From Pseudonocardia sp. (lineage in GTDB: Bacteria > Actinomycetota > Actinomycetes > Mycobacteriales > Pseudonocardiaceae): DNA of 64,000 bases. Of this stretch, positions 49,781 to 59,492 are shown in pieces. The position numbers and the translations under genes are program-made. The notes under the pieces are model-generated. The model made no database searches. It was not told the origin of the DNA and saw only the letters and a program-made list of their open reading frames with translations. Where the stretch lies: NCBI RefSeq assembly GCF_025965585.1, contig NZ_JAOPWR010000208.1:1-64000 (forward strand), written 5' to 3'. Each line of letters opens with the position of its first letter. Within the stretch, counting starts at the first letter, position 1.

Positions 49781-50737
49781 TCAGGCGGGCTTGCGGGTGC
49801 GCTTGCGCGGAGCGGCGGGCTCGTCGTCGGCCTTGGTGGCGGCCTTGCGCGGGGCGGCCTTCTTCGTGCCGCTCGACCGACTGCTCCGGCTGCGGGCGGC
49901 CGTCTCGTCCGCAGCCTCCTCCGGCTCCTCCTTCGCCGCGGCGGAGCCGCCCGACTTGGCCCGCGCGGCGTCCACGCTGGCCTGCAGGGCGCTGAGCAGG
50001 TCGGTCATGCTGTCGCCCTCGTCGGAGGCCGTCTTCTCGACCGGCGCGGGGCGGCTCTCCCCCGTGGTGCGCTTGCGCTCGATCATCTCCTCGACGGCGT
50101 CGCGGTACTCGTCGTGGAACTGGGTGGGATCGAAGTCGGCACCCAGGCTCTCGACCAGCGACGCGGCCATCGTCAGCTCCTGCGGCCGCAGCTCGACCTC
50201 GGTGTCGAGGATGTCGAACTCGGGTTCGCGCACCTCGTCGGGCCACAGCATCGTCTGCAGCACGATCGCGTTGCCCCGCACACGCAGCAGCGCGATGCTC
50301 TCCCGCTGCCGCAGCGCGAACCGGACCACGGCCATCCGGTCGGTCTGCACCAGCGCCTCGCGCAGCAGCGCGTAGGGCTTGGCCGCCTTGGCCTCGGGCT
50401 CGAGGTAGTAGCTCTTCTCGAACAGCATCGGGTCGATCTGGTCGGCGGGCACGAACTCGATGACGTCGATCTCGTGCCCGGACACCTGCGGCAGCGAGTC
50501 GAGGTCGGCGTCGTCGAGGGTGATCAGCTCGCCGTCGTCGGTCTCGTAGCCCTTGACGATGTCGGCGTAGTCCACCTCCTCGCCGTCCATCGAACAGGTG
50601 CGCTTGTACTTGATGCGCCCCCCGTCGGCCGCGTGCACCTGATGGAACCGGATGTCGTGGTTGGTGGTGGCGGAGTACAGCTTGATCGGCACGCTGACCA
50701 GGCCGAACGAGATCGCACCGCTCCACATTGCCCTCAT
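49781..50737 (-). CDS. ku: NHEJ protein Ku
   Basis: MWSGAISFGLVSVPIKLYSATTNHDIRFHQVHAADGGRIKYKRTCSMDGEEVDYADIVKGYE. Confidence 0.96.
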   Translation of the reverse strand: MRAMWSGAISFGLVSVPIKLYSATTNHDIRFHQVHAADGGRIKYKRTCSMDGEEVDYADIVKGYETDDGELITLDDADLDSLPQVSGHEIDVIEFVPADQIDPMLFEKSYYLEPEAKAAKPYALLREALVQTDRMAVVRFALRQRESIALLRVRGNAIVLQTMLWPDEVREPEFDILDTEVELRPQELTMAASLVESLGADFDPTQFHDEYRDAVEEMIERKRTTGESRPAPVEKTASDEGDSMTDLLSALQASVDAARAKSGGSAAAKEEPEEAADETAARSRSSRSSGTKKAAPRKAATKADDEPAAPRKRTRKPA

Positions 50738-50755
50738 GGGTGCCAGCATGACGGC

Positions 50756-51694
50756 GTGCAGCCCATGCTCGCCACCCCTGGGGGCCTCCCGAAAGGTCCG
50801 GGTTGGCTCTTCGAGGTGAAGTGGGACGGCATGCGGCTGCTGGCCGATGTCGTCGACGGCGTGCTGAACCTGCGCAGCCGCAGCGGCCGGGACGTCACCG
50901 CGAACTTCCCCGAGCTCGCCGGCCTGACCGCGCTGGCCCCCGACGTGCTGCTCGACGGCGAGGTCGTGCTGCTGGACAAGGGCGTGCCCAGCTTCGCCGC
51001 GCTCGCCGACCGCATGCACTCCCCGGTGGAGGAACGCGTCGCCCTGGCCCGGCCGGCCACGTTCATGGCGTTCGACGTGCTGCGCCTCTACGGCGTGCCG
51101 CTGCTGGACCGCACGTTCGACGAGCGGCGCGCCACCCTCGGGCGGCTCGACACGGCCGCCGTGCCGACGGTCGCGCTCTCGCCGACCTACACCGACGGAC
51201 AGGCCCTCTTCGACGCCACCGCCCAGCGCGGCATCGAGGGGGTCGTGGCCAAGCGCAGCGACGGCCTCTACCGGCCCGGACGCCGCAGCGAGGACTGGAT
51301 CAAGATCACCCACCGCCGCACGCAGGCGTGCGTCGTCGGGGGCTGGCGCCCGGAGAAGGTCGGCACGTCTCGGGTGAGCACCTCCCGCGTCGGGGCGCTG
51401 TTGCTCGGCGTCCCGGACGCCGACGGGGTGCTGCGGTACGCGGGCAGGGTCGGGTCCGGGCTCGCGTCGGAGGCGGCGCAGTGCGCCCTGCGCGCCCGCC
51501 TCGTGGACACCCACGCGCCGCCGTTCGCGGAGCGCCCCGATCGTCCGGATGCGGTCGGGGCCCGCTGGTGCGAGCCGACCGTCGTGGTCGAGGTGGTGTA
51601 CAAGGGATGGACGGACGGTGGGAAGCTGCGGCAACCGGTCTTCCGGGGCGTTCGGGATGATCTGGACGCCGACCAGGTGCATGCCGAACCGTGA
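50756..51694 (+). CDS. ATP-dependent DNA ligase (LigD-ligase-domain type)
   Basis: FEVKWDGMRLLADV, DGEVVLLDKGVPSFAALADRMH, EGVVAKRSDGLYRPGRRSEDWIKITHRR. Confidence 0.93.
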   Translation: MQPMLATPGGLPKGPGWLFEVKWDGMRLLADVVDGVLNLRSRSGRDVTANFPELAGLTALAPDVLLDGEVVLLDKGVPSFAALADRMHSPVEERVALARPATFMAFDVLRLYGVPLLDRTFDERRATLGRLDTAAVPTVALSPTYTDGQALFDATAQRGIEGVVAKRSDGLYRPGRRSEDWIKITHRRTQACVVGGWRPEKVGTSRVSTSRVGALLLGVPDADGVLRYAGRVGSGLASEAAQCALRARLVDTHAPPFAERPDRPDAVGARWCEPTVVVEVVYKGWTDGGKLRQPVFRGVRDDLDADQVHAEP

Positions 51695-51815
51695 TGGCGC
51701 CGGGAGTGGCCCGGCGCGACGCCCGGGTGCAGGATGTTGCCGGATCAACGCTCGAGAAGGGGGCGCTCTGTGATGGTGGACCGCAAGTGACGCGACGTCG
51801 TCTACGGTGTGCCCG

Positions 51816-52403
51816 ATGACCACCATGCTCACCTGGCAGGCCGACGACGGTCACGGGTTCGAGGGCACCCGCCTGCACTTCGGTACTGGCCACGGCTTCC
51901 GGGCACTGGGCCGGCTGGTCCGGGCCGATCCGGAGGGCGAGTTCACGGCGTCCTACCGTCTCGTGGTGCGTGAGGACGGCACGGTCGAGCGCGTCTCGCT
52001 CACCAGTGCCACGGCCACCCGCGAGAGGCACCTCACGATCAACCGCACCGAGGACGGCTACTGGCTCCTCGACACCGGGTCCGGCGGCACGCGCGCCGAG
52101 TTCGACGGTGCGGTGGACGTCGACCTCGCGGGCAGCCCGATGTTCAACTCGCTGCCGGTGCGCAGGCTGGGCCTGCACACCGAACCGGGCGAGCACACGA
52201 TCCCGGTGGTTTACGTGTCGCTGCCCGACCTCGAGGTCACGCTGGTGCAGCAGACCTACCGCACGGTCTCGGCGGGCGACGACCCCGTGGTCGAGTTCAG
52301 CTCCGACGGCGTCTCCGCCGAGCTGACGCTGGATGCCGACGGCGTGGTGGTCGCCTACCCGGGCCTGGCCACGCGTTACGCGCCCGCGCCCGCCGTCGGT
52401 TAG
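51816..52403 (+). CDS. Putative glycolipid-binding domain protein
   Basis: LTWQADDGHGFEGTRLHFGTGHGFRALGRLVR...YWLLDTGSGGTRAEFDGAVDVDLAGSPMFNSLPVRRL. Confidence 0.85.
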   Translation: MTTMLTWQADDGHGFEGTRLHFGTGHGFRALGRLVRADPEGEFTASYRLVVREDGTVERVSLTSATATRERHLTINRTEDGYWLLDTGSGGTRAEFDGAVDVDLAGSPMFNSLPVRRLGLHTEPGEHTIPVVYVSLPDLEVTLVQQTYRTVSAGDDPVVEFSSDGVSAELTLDADGVVVAYPGLATRYAPAPAVG

Positions 52404-52476
52404 TCCGGCGGCCCAGCCCGCCGCCCCGATATGCGCACCGGGCTTCCTGCGCGGGACACCAGGCTCAGGACCCGGC

Positions 52477-53421
52477 CTACTGCCAGCCCACCACGACGTC
52501 GCCGCGGCGGCCGATCTCGCGCAGCCTCGCCAGCGGGGCTCGTCCGGTGAGCGTCACGCGCACGGCCTGCGGCTCGCGGGCGGCGGCCCAGCGCTGCCGC
52601 CCGTCGTGCCCCGCGCGGACGGTGGCGGCCAGCCCGCCGGTGGACGCGAGCGCGCCGCGCATCGCCCCGAGCCGGCCCAGGGCGTCGTCGACGGCGCCGA
52701 GCAGGGCGTCCCGGTTGCCCTCGCACATCGCCAGCACGAGCTCGGGGCGGGTGCCGGCCACGCGCGTGCCGTCGGCGAACGAGCCCGCGGCCAGCGACAG
52801 TGCGAGGTCGTCCTCGCCCGCCGCGCCCACGGCGGCGAGCACGGCGGCCAGCAGGTGCGGCAGGTGGGAGATCCGGGCGACGGCGAGGTCGTGCTCGTCG
52901 GCCGCGGCCGGGACGACCCGCGCCCCGCAGGCCCAGGCGAGCTCGGCCAGGTCGCGCCAGACGTCGAGGTCGAGGCCGTCGTCGGCGGCCACCACCCACG
53001 CGGCCCCGTCGAACAGCGTGGCGCTGCCCGCCGCCCACCCCGACTCCGACGTGCCGGCCATCGGGTGCCCGCCCACGTAGCGGGCGCGCGGGGCGAAGCG
53101 GGCGACGTCGTCGGCCACCGCGACCTTGACGCTCACGGCGTCGGTCAGCCGGCAGGTGGGCGCCACGGCGTCGACGCGGCGCAGCACCTCGGGCAGCACG
53201 GGCAGCGGCACGCAGAGCACGACGAGCGCATCGGCCTCGGCGGCCCGACGCAGGGCGGCGTCGGTGTCGGTGGTGACGTCGAAGCCGTCGGCGCGGGCCT
53301 GCTCGGCAGTGTCCGCGGACGCGGCGGTGCCCCAGACGGTGCGCCCGGCCTTCTCGGCGGCCCGCATCAGGGACCCGCCGATCAGCCCGGCGCCGATCAC
53401 GCAAATCGCCCGCTCGGTCAC
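52477..53421 (-). CDS. tyrA: Prephenate dehydrogenase
   Basis: VIGAGLIGGSLMRAAEKAGRTVWGT...YVGGHPMAGTSESGWAAGSATLFDGAAWVV. Confidence 0.92.
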   Translation of the reverse strand: MTERAICVIGAGLIGGSLMRAAEKAGRTVWGTAASADTAEQARADGFDVTTDTDAALRRAAEADALVVLCVPLPVLPEVLRRVDAVAPTCRLTDAVSVKVAVADDVARFAPRARYVGGHPMAGTSESGWAAGSATLFDGAAWVVAADDGLDLDVWRDLAELAWACGARVVPAAADEHDLAVARISHLPHLLAAVLAAVGAAGEDDLALSLAAGSFADGTRVAGTRPELVLAMCEGNRDALLGAVDDALGRLGAMRGALASTGGLAATVRAGHDGRQRWAAAREPQAVRVTLTGRAPLARLREIGRRGDVVVGWQ

Positions 53422-53446
53422 AGCGAGAGAGTATCCGGGTGGTGGT

Positions 53447-54772
53447 TCACGACCGGGTGAGCGCCCCCGCCACCCGCAGCACCCCCCGCTCCTCCATGCC
53501 CACACCGACCACCTGGACGCCGACGGGGAGGCCGCCGTCGGACACGGCACCGGGCACCGACACCGCGGGCCATCCGGTGAGGTTGAACGGCAGCGTCAGT
53601 GCGAGCAACGACGCCCGGACCGGCACCTCCTTGCCGTCGACCTCGACCGTGTCGGCGCCGATGGGCGTCGCGCGCAGCCGGGTGGTGCCCAGCACGAGCA
53701 CGTCGACGTCGGCGGCCGCACGCAGCTCCGCCACGAGCCGCCGACGGGTGCGCAGCGCGTCGACGTAGGTGCGGGCGGCCATTCCGGCGTTCGGCGTGAT
53801 GCGCTCGCGCGTGGCGGGCTGGTAGTCCTGCGGGCGTGTCGTGATCCAGTCGGCGTGGGTGGCGAAGGCCTCGGCGCCGACGATCGTGCCGTAGACGTCC
53901 GCGAGCCCGTCGATCATCGGGGTGCGCACCTCGACCACGGACGCGCCCTGGTCCCGCAGCCGCGCCACGGCCGCGCCGACACCGGCGTCGATCACGGGGT
54001 CGGCCGCGCGCCAGTAGTCGTCGACGAGCACCCCCACGCGCACGCCCTTGACCCCGGGTAGCTGGATGCCGCCGCCGGTGCCGTCGGGGCGGGAGAGGAC
54101 GTCCCACGCGACCGATGCCGAGTGCACGTCGGCGGTGAGCAGCCCGACGTGGTCCAGGCTCTCCGACAGCGGGAACACCCGATCGGTGGACAGCCGCCCG
54201 AACGTCGGCTTGAGCCCCACCACCCCGCACAGCGCCGCGGGGGTGCGCACGCTCGCGCCGGTGTCGGTGCCCAGCGCCAGCGGCAGGTGCCCGGCGGCCA
54301 CCGCGGCCGCCGAGCCCGACGACGAGCCGCCGGTGATCCGCGTGGGGTCGTGCGGGTTGAGCGCGGGCCCGGTGGCGGCGACGTCGCCGGTGGGGCCGTA
54401 GGCGAACTCGTGGGTGTGCAGCTTGGCGACGACCACCGCACCGGCCTCGCGAAGCCGCGCCACGACGGGCCCGTCGGCGGTGGCGGGCGGGGCGTCGGCG
54501 AGGACGTCCGAGCCCGCGCGAGTGGGTAGGCCGGCCACGTCGAACAGGTCCTTCACCCCGACCGCGACGCCGTGCAGCGGGCCGCGCCACTCGCCGCGCG
54601 CCAGCTCGGCGTCGAGCACGGCGGCCTGCTCCAGGGCCCGCTCGGCGTCGAGGGTGATCACGGCGTTGTGGGTGTCGGCGGCGAGCCGGTGCAGGACGTC
54701 GGTGACGTGCTCGGTGGGGGAGAGCTCGCGGGAGCGCAGGGCCATCCCGAGCTCGCTCAGGGAGGAGATCAC
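53447..54772 (-). CDS. Amidase signature family protein
   Basis: GVAVGVKDLFDVAGLPTRAGSD, RITGGSSSGSAAAVAAGHLPLALGTDTGASVRTPAALCGVVGLKPTFG. Confidence 0.93.
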   Translation of the reverse strand: MISSLSELGMALRSRELSPTEHVTDVLHRLAADTHNAVITLDAERALEQAAVLDAELARGEWRGPLHGVAVGVKDLFDVAGLPTRAGSDVLADAPPATADGPVVARLREAGAVVVAKLHTHEFAYGPTGDVAATGPALNPHDPTRITGGSSSGSAAAVAAGHLPLALGTDTGASVRTPAALCGVVGLKPTFGRLSTDRVFPLSESLDHVGLLTADVHSASVAWDVLSRPDGTGGGIQLPGVKGVRVGVLVDDYWRAADPVIDAGVGAAVARLRDQGASVVEVRTPMIDGLADVYGTIVGAEAFATHADWITTRPQDYQPATRERITPNAGMAARTYVDALRTRRRLVAELRAAADVDVLVLGTTRLRATPIGADTVEVDGKEVPVRASLLALTLPFNLTGWPAVSVPGAVSDGGLPVGVQVVGVGMEERGVLRVAGALTRS

Positions 54773-54802
54773 CGGGTCATCCTGCCCTCCGGGCCGCGGG
54801 CG

Positions 54803-56017
54803 TCAGCGCAGGGCGTCCAACGCCAGCCCGGCGTAGACCGCCACGCCCGAGGCCATCGCGGCCTCGTCGAAGACCACGCGGTTGGAGTGGTTGGGCGCGG
54901 CGTCGTACGGCTCGACGCCCGGCGGGCACGCGCCGAGGAACGCCAGTGCGCCGGGCACCTCGGACAGGACGTACGAGAAGTCCTCCGCGCCCATGATCGG
55001 CGCAGGCATCGTGGCGATGCGGCCGCGACCCAGCGTGCCGTCCACCACGGCCTCGAGCCGGTCGGTCGCGCCGGTGTCGTTGACGGTGACGGGGTAGCCG
55101 GTGCCGATCGCGATGTCGGCGGTGCAGCCGTAGGCGAGCGCGGTGTGCCGGCAGACGCGGTGGATCTCCTCGAGTAGCTGCGTGCGCGTCTGCGGCGAGA
55201 GCGTGCGCAGCGTGCCCTCCATGAACGCCGTCTCGGGGATGACGTTGTTGGTGGTGCCCGCCGAGATGTGCGCGATCGTCAGCACCGCCGGCTGGTGGGC
55301 GTCGATGCGCCGGGTGAGCGCGGTCTGCAGCGCCCCGACCATCGCCGCGGCCGCCGGTACCGGGTCGAGCGCGTCGTGCGGGGCGGACGCGTGCCCGCCG
55401 CGGCCCCGGACGGTGACCGCGATGGTGTCCGCCGCGGCCATCACCGGACCGGGGCGTGTGTGCACGTCGCCGCTGGGGACCGTGGAGGAGATGTGCAGGG
55501 CGAACGCGGAGTCGGGACGCCCGGCGGGACCGCTGGGGTCCAGCAGCCCCTCGTCGATCATGAAACGGGCCCCGTGCTGGCCCTCCTCGCCGGGCTGGAA
55601 CATGAACAGCACCCGTCCGGCGATCCCGTCCCGGTGCTCCGCCAGCACCCGGGCCGCGGAGGCGAGCATCGCCACGTGTGTGTCATGGCCGCAGGCGTGC
55701 ATCGCGCCCGGGGTGGCCGAGGAGAAGTCGAGCCCGGTGTCCTCGTGCATCGGCAGGGCGTCCATGTCGCCCCGCAACAGCACCGTGGGCCCCGGCCTGC
55801 GCCCCTCCAGCACCGCCACGACGGAGGTGACCGAGCGGCCCAGGTGCACCTGCAGCGGCAGGTCGGACAGCGCGGCCACGACGGCGTCGCGCGTCTGCGG
55901 CAGGTTCAGGCCGAGCTCGGGACACCGGTGCAGGGCCCTTCGCAACGCGACGGTGCGCGGCTGAACGGCTCGCGCCTGTGCCTGCAAGCCCGCGAGGCGC
56001 GCATCGACCGACGTCAT
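54803..56017 (-). CDS. M20 family amidohydrolase
   Basis: VLLRGDMDALPMHEDTGLDFSS...MHACGHDTHVAMLASAARVLAEH...MGAEDFSYVL. Confidence 0.93.
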   Translation of the reverse strand: MTSVDARLAGLQAQARAVQPRTVALRRALHRCPELGLNLPQTRDAVVAALSDLPLQVHLGRSVTSVVAVLEGRRPGPTVLLRGDMDALPMHEDTGLDFSSATPGAMHACGHDTHVAMLASAARVLAEHRDGIAGRVLFMFQPGEEGQHGARFMIDEGLLDPSGPAGRPDSAFALHISSTVPSGDVHTRPGPVMAAADTIAVTVRGRGGHASAPHDALDPVPAAAAMVGALQTALTRRIDAHQPAVLTIAHISAGTTNNVIPETAFMEGTLRTLSPQTRTQLLEEIHRVCRHTALAYGCTADIAIGTGYPVTVNDTGATDRLEAVVDGTLGRGRIATMPAPIMGAEDFSYVLSEVPGALAFLGACPPGVEPYDAAPNHSNRVVFDEAAMASGVAVYAGLALDALR

Positions 56018-56108
56018 GCGCCGATCCTGGCACCTCCGGAAGGTGCCGTGCCGGACATCTTCGGGTTGTGGTTTGGACCACAGTCGTTTCGAGGCCTACC
56101 GTAGGCTC

Positions 56109-56627
56109 ATGGCGGTACAGAGCGTCGAAGCCCCGGCGGGCGTGCGGGAACAGGCCCTGCCCGGGTACGCCGTCGCGGCGATCCGGGAGGACGGGCGATG
56201 GCGCTGTACCCGGCTCACGCCGGAGGCGTTGCTCGATCTCGACGCCGCCATCACCGAGCTGCGGGAACTGCGTTCCACGGGCGCCGTCCTCGGCCTGCTC
56301 GACGTCGACGACGAGTTCTTCGTGCTGCTGCGGCCCACGCCGGGCGGGGTGTCGCTGATGGTGTCCGACGCCGTCGCCGCCCTGGACTACGACGTGGCCG
56401 CCGACGTGCTCGACCTGCTGCGCATCGACCTCCCCCCGGACGACGAGGCGCTCGACGAGCCGTGGCCCGAGGGCGACCTCGCGATCCTCGCCGACCTCGG
56501 CCTGCCCGCCGACGAGCTCGAGGTGCTGGCAGGCGAGATCGAGCTCTACCCCGACGAGCAGCTGGCCGCCATCAGCCGTCGCTGCGGTTTCGCCGATGCC
56601 CTCGCAGAGGTCGTCGACATCCGGTGA
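56109..56627 (+). CDS. tRNA adenosine deaminase-associated protein
   Basis: Directly upstream of and overlapping tadA; GYAVAAIREDGRWRCTRLTPEALLDLDAAITELRELRSTGAVLGLLDVDDEFFVLLRP. Confidence 0.88.
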   Translation: MAVQSVEAPAGVREQALPGYAVAAIREDGRWRCTRLTPEALLDLDAAITELRELRSTGAVLGLLDVDDEFFVLLRPTPGGVSLMVSDAVAALDYDVAADVLDLLRIDLPPDDEALDEPWPEGDLAILADLGLPADELEVLAGEIELYPDEQLAAISRRCGFADALAEVVDIR

Positions 56628-57106
56628 CGGCAGCGCGCATCGGCCCCGTCCCCGGCGATGCGGACGAGGCCCTGGTCAGGCGGGCGCTGGAGGTCGCGGC
56701 GTGCGCTCCGCGCACCGGCGACGTGCCCATCGGTGCGGTGGTCGTCGACGCCGAGGGGCGCGAGCTCGCCGCCGCCTGCAACGGCCGGGAGGCCATCGGC
56801 GACCCCACCGCCCACGCCGAGATCCTCGCCCTGCGCGCCGCCGCGGCGATGGTGGGCGAGTGGCGGCTGGAGGGCTGCACGCTGGTCGTCACCATCGAGC
56901 CCTGCACGATGTGCGCGGGCGCCATCGGCCTGGCCCGCGTCGCGCGCGTGGTGTTCGGCGCCTGGGAGCCCAAGACCGGCGCCGCCGGATCGCTGTGGGA
57001 CGTGCTGCGCGACCGCAGGCTCAACCACCGTCCCGAGGTCGTCGCGGGCGTGCTGGCGAGGGAGTGCGGGGCGCTGCTGGAGTCGTTCTTCGCCGACCAG
57101 CGTTGA
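56624..57106 (+). CDS. tadA: tRNA-specific adenosine deaminase
   Basis: DPTAHAEILALRAAAAMVGEWRLEGCTLVVTIEPCTMCAGAI. Confidence 0.93.
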   Translation: MTAARIGPVPGDADEALVRRALEVAACAPRTGDVPIGAVVVDAEGRELAAACNGREAIGDPTAHAEILALRAAAAMVGEWRLEGCTLVVTIEPCTMCAGAIGLARVARVVFGAWEPKTGAAGSLWDVLRDRRLNHRPEVVAGVLARECGALLESFFADQR

Positions 57107-57126
57107 GCGCCCGTTAGCCTGCCGGG

Positions 57127-57549
57127 ATGAGCCAGGTCGAGCAGCAGACACGTGTCGGGGCCTACGTCGTGATCGTCCGCGACGGCGCGATCCTGCTCAG
57201 CCGCTTCGTGCGCAGCGGGCGGTGGACGTTGCCCGGCGGCGGCATCGACCACGGCGAACGACCCGAGGACGCGGCCGTCCGTGAGGTGATGGAGGAGACC
57301 GGCTACCGGGTCGTCCTCGGCCCGCTGGTCGGCGTCGACTCCGCCCGCTGGGAGCGCGGCCACGACGGCCGCGCCCTCGACATGCACGCGCTGCGCATCA
57401 TCTACACCGGCGAGGTGGTGGGCGGCGATCTGCGCTTCGAGGAGGGCGGCAGCACCGACAGGGCGGAGTGGGTGCCGCTGGCGGACGTGCCCGCCCGCCA
57501 CCGCGGCACGCTGGTGGACATCGGCATGACCGCAGCGGGTGTCCGCTGA
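57127..57549 (+). CDS. NUDIX hydrolase
   Basis: LPGGGIDHGERPEDAAVREVMEETGY. Confidence 0.92.
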   Translation: MSQVEQQTRVGAYVVIVRDGAILLSRFVRSGRWTLPGGGIDHGERPEDAAVREVMEETGYRVVLGPLVGVDSARWERGHDGRALDMHALRIIYTGEVVGGDLRFEEGGSTDRAEWVPLADVPARHRGTLVDIGMTAAGVR

Positions 57550-57885
57550 GCGGGTCCTGGGGCACCCCCTTCAGCCGCAGCGCCGGCAGCCCGAAGCCGA
57601 TCAGGTAGAGCGCAATCAGCAGCGGCACGCCGCGGACCAGGTCGACGTAGCCGGTGGCGAGCGCGCGTAGCGGGAAGAACACCGGCCGCCGAGCGTCCGC
57701 AGCGACGCGACGACCAGGCCCAGCACCAGGATCCCGATCTCCGCGACCACCAGCACCCGGATGTCGAGCCACAGGCCCTCAAGGATCGGGGCGGCGACGA
57801 CCACGGCCACGACGGCCTGCTTGACGATCGGTTCGCGCCGTGCCGTACCAGGGGGCGGCGGCGGCGCGGGCCTCTTGTAAGCTTC
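57540..57885 (-). pseudogene. Amino acid ABC transporter permease remnant, frameshifted
   Basis: VVAEIGILVLGLVVASLRTLGG then in another frame FFPLRALATGYVDLVRGVPLLIALYLIGFGLPALRLKGVPQDPL. Confidence 0.75.
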
Positions 57886-57890
57886 TCGGC

Positions 57891-57975
57891 GGTAGCGTGT
57901 CCGAGCGGCCGAAGGAGCACGCCTCGAAAGCGTGTGAGGTGCAAGCCTCCGTGGGTTCAAATCCCACCGCTACCG
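57891..57975 (+). tRNA. tRNA-Ser (anticodon CGA)
   Basis: GGTAGCG/CGCTACC acceptor, ACGCCTCGAAAGCGT anticodon arm, T-arm GTGGGTTCAAATCCCAC, CCA at 57976-57978. Confidence 0.95.
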
Positions 57976-58053
57976 CCAGCCTCACCAGGCAGAACGCCGG
58001 AAGGGTCCACCAGGATCCGACCGGCGTTTCTGCTTCTAGTCTCAGTTCTAGTC

Positions 58054-59277
58054 TCATTCGCTATCCGCGGGCCCCTCGTTGACCTGCCAGATCAGGCCGC
58101 CGACCCGCGACGCGATGTCGCGCTGGATGGCCGATGTGACGTGCTGGTACCGCGCCGCCATCGCCGTGTGCGACCACCCCATGATGCCCATGACCGCCCG
58201 TTCCGGGACGCCAAGCAGGAGCAGCACCGTCGCCGCGGTGTGGCGGGCATCGTGCAGCCGGCCGTCACGAACGCCGGCCCGGACGAGGAGCTTCTTCCAG
58301 TCGTCCCAGTCGGTGCGCGGGTTCAGCGGGGCGCCGGTCGGGGTGGCGAACAGCCAGTCGCCGTCCTTCCAGAGCTGCGCCGCGATCTCCCGTTCCCGGT
58401 CCTGTTCGACCCGGTGCGCCTTCAGCAGCTCCACGAGCTCCGCCGGTAGCCCGATTCCCCGGCGGCCCGCGCGCGACTTGGTCTCCGCCGTCTCGTCACG
58501 CTCGGGTTGACGCTGCGGGCAGTGGCCGGCGTACTTCCGACCGCAGGTGTCGCCGCACCCGTGCCGCCACCGAGGACGCAGCCGACCTCGCCGAACGAAC
58601 ATCGACCCGGCGTCGAGATTGACGTCGGACCACTTCAACCCGAGCGCTTCGCCTTGCCGCAGCCCGAGCGCGAGAGCGACGGCCCAGCGAGCCCCGTTCC
58701 GTCCGTCGAGCGCGGTCTTCAGAAGGAGCCGGATCTCGTCCACGGAGTACGGCTCGATCTCGTGTTCAATGAGCCGCGGAGCCTTCGCCAGCGTCGCCGG
58801 ATTCCGCGCGAGGTAGCCCCGCTTCACCGCCTCGTTGAGCGCCGTCCGCAGCGTCCGGTGGGCCTGATGTGCTGTGGCCGCCGCGCTGCCGTTCTTCATC
58901 ATGCGGACGTAGAGCTTCTCCAGGTGCTCCGGCTCCAGGCGGTCGAGGCGGTGCTTCCCGATGCCGGGGATCAGATGCACGTTCACGGCCACGCGGTAGC
59001 CGGAGATCGTGTTCTCGCGGACGAACGGCGCCGCGATGTTCTCCACCCAGTGCGTGAGCCACTTCTCGACCGTCCACGTCGGGCCCGACTTGCGAATGGT
59101 TCCAGCGTCGCGACCCTTCTCCAGCGCACGAACCTTGCGCGTCACCTCTGCCCGGGTGCCCATGACGTGCCGCCGATCAGGCCGGCCGTCGTCCTTCACC
59201 CCGACCGTGACGCGGCCGTGCCAGTACCCGTCCTTCCCGAGGTAGATGCTCGAAGCACCGTTCGGTGAGCGCGCCAT
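58054..59277 (-). CDS. Site-specific tyrosine integrase
   Basis: DGRLHDARHTAATVLLLLGVPERAVMGIMGWSHTAMAARYQHVT; full-length with SAM-like core. Confidence 0.95.
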   Translation of the reverse strand: MARSPNGASSIYLGKDGYWHGRVTVGVKDDGRPDRRHVMGTRAEVTRKVRALEKGRDAGTIRKSGPTWTVEKWLTHWVENIAAPFVRENTISGYRVAVNVHLIPGIGKHRLDRLEPEHLEKLYVRMMKNGSAAATAHQAHRTLRTALNEAVKRGYLARNPATLAKAPRLIEHEIEPYSVDEIRLLLKTALDGRNGARWAVALALGLRQGEALGLKWSDVNLDAGSMFVRRGRLRPRWRHGCGDTCGRKYAGHCPQRQPERDETAETKSRAGRRGIGLPAELVELLKAHRVEQDREREIAAQLWKDGDWLFATPTGAPLNPRTDWDDWKKLLVRAGVRDGRLHDARHTAATVLLLLGVPERAVMGIMGWSHTAMAARYQHVTSAIQRDIASRVGGLIWQVNEGPADSE

Positions 59278-59492
59278 CACGCAGCCTCCGGACCATGCGG
59301 GCACGCGCGCAGCCGCAGGACGTAGGAGTCCAGCGCGTCCGTCGGAATGCGCCGCAGGCGGCCGATCCGCACCGATTCCACCTCACCGGCCGTGACCAGT
59401 GCGTACATCAGCGTCCGGCCGATTCCGAGCCGTTCCGCGGCTTCCTCGACGGTGAGCACGATCCGCAATGGCCGTGCGGTTCCGGTCTCCAT
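59277..59492 (-). CDS. Excisionase (MerR/Xis-like HTH)
   Basis: LTVEEAAERLGIGRTLMYALVTAGEVESVRIGRLRRIPTDALDSYV. Confidence 0.88.
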   Translation of the reverse strand: METGTARPLRIVLTVEEAAERLGIGRTLMYALVTAGEVESVRIGRLRRIPTDALDSYVLRLRACPHGPEAA

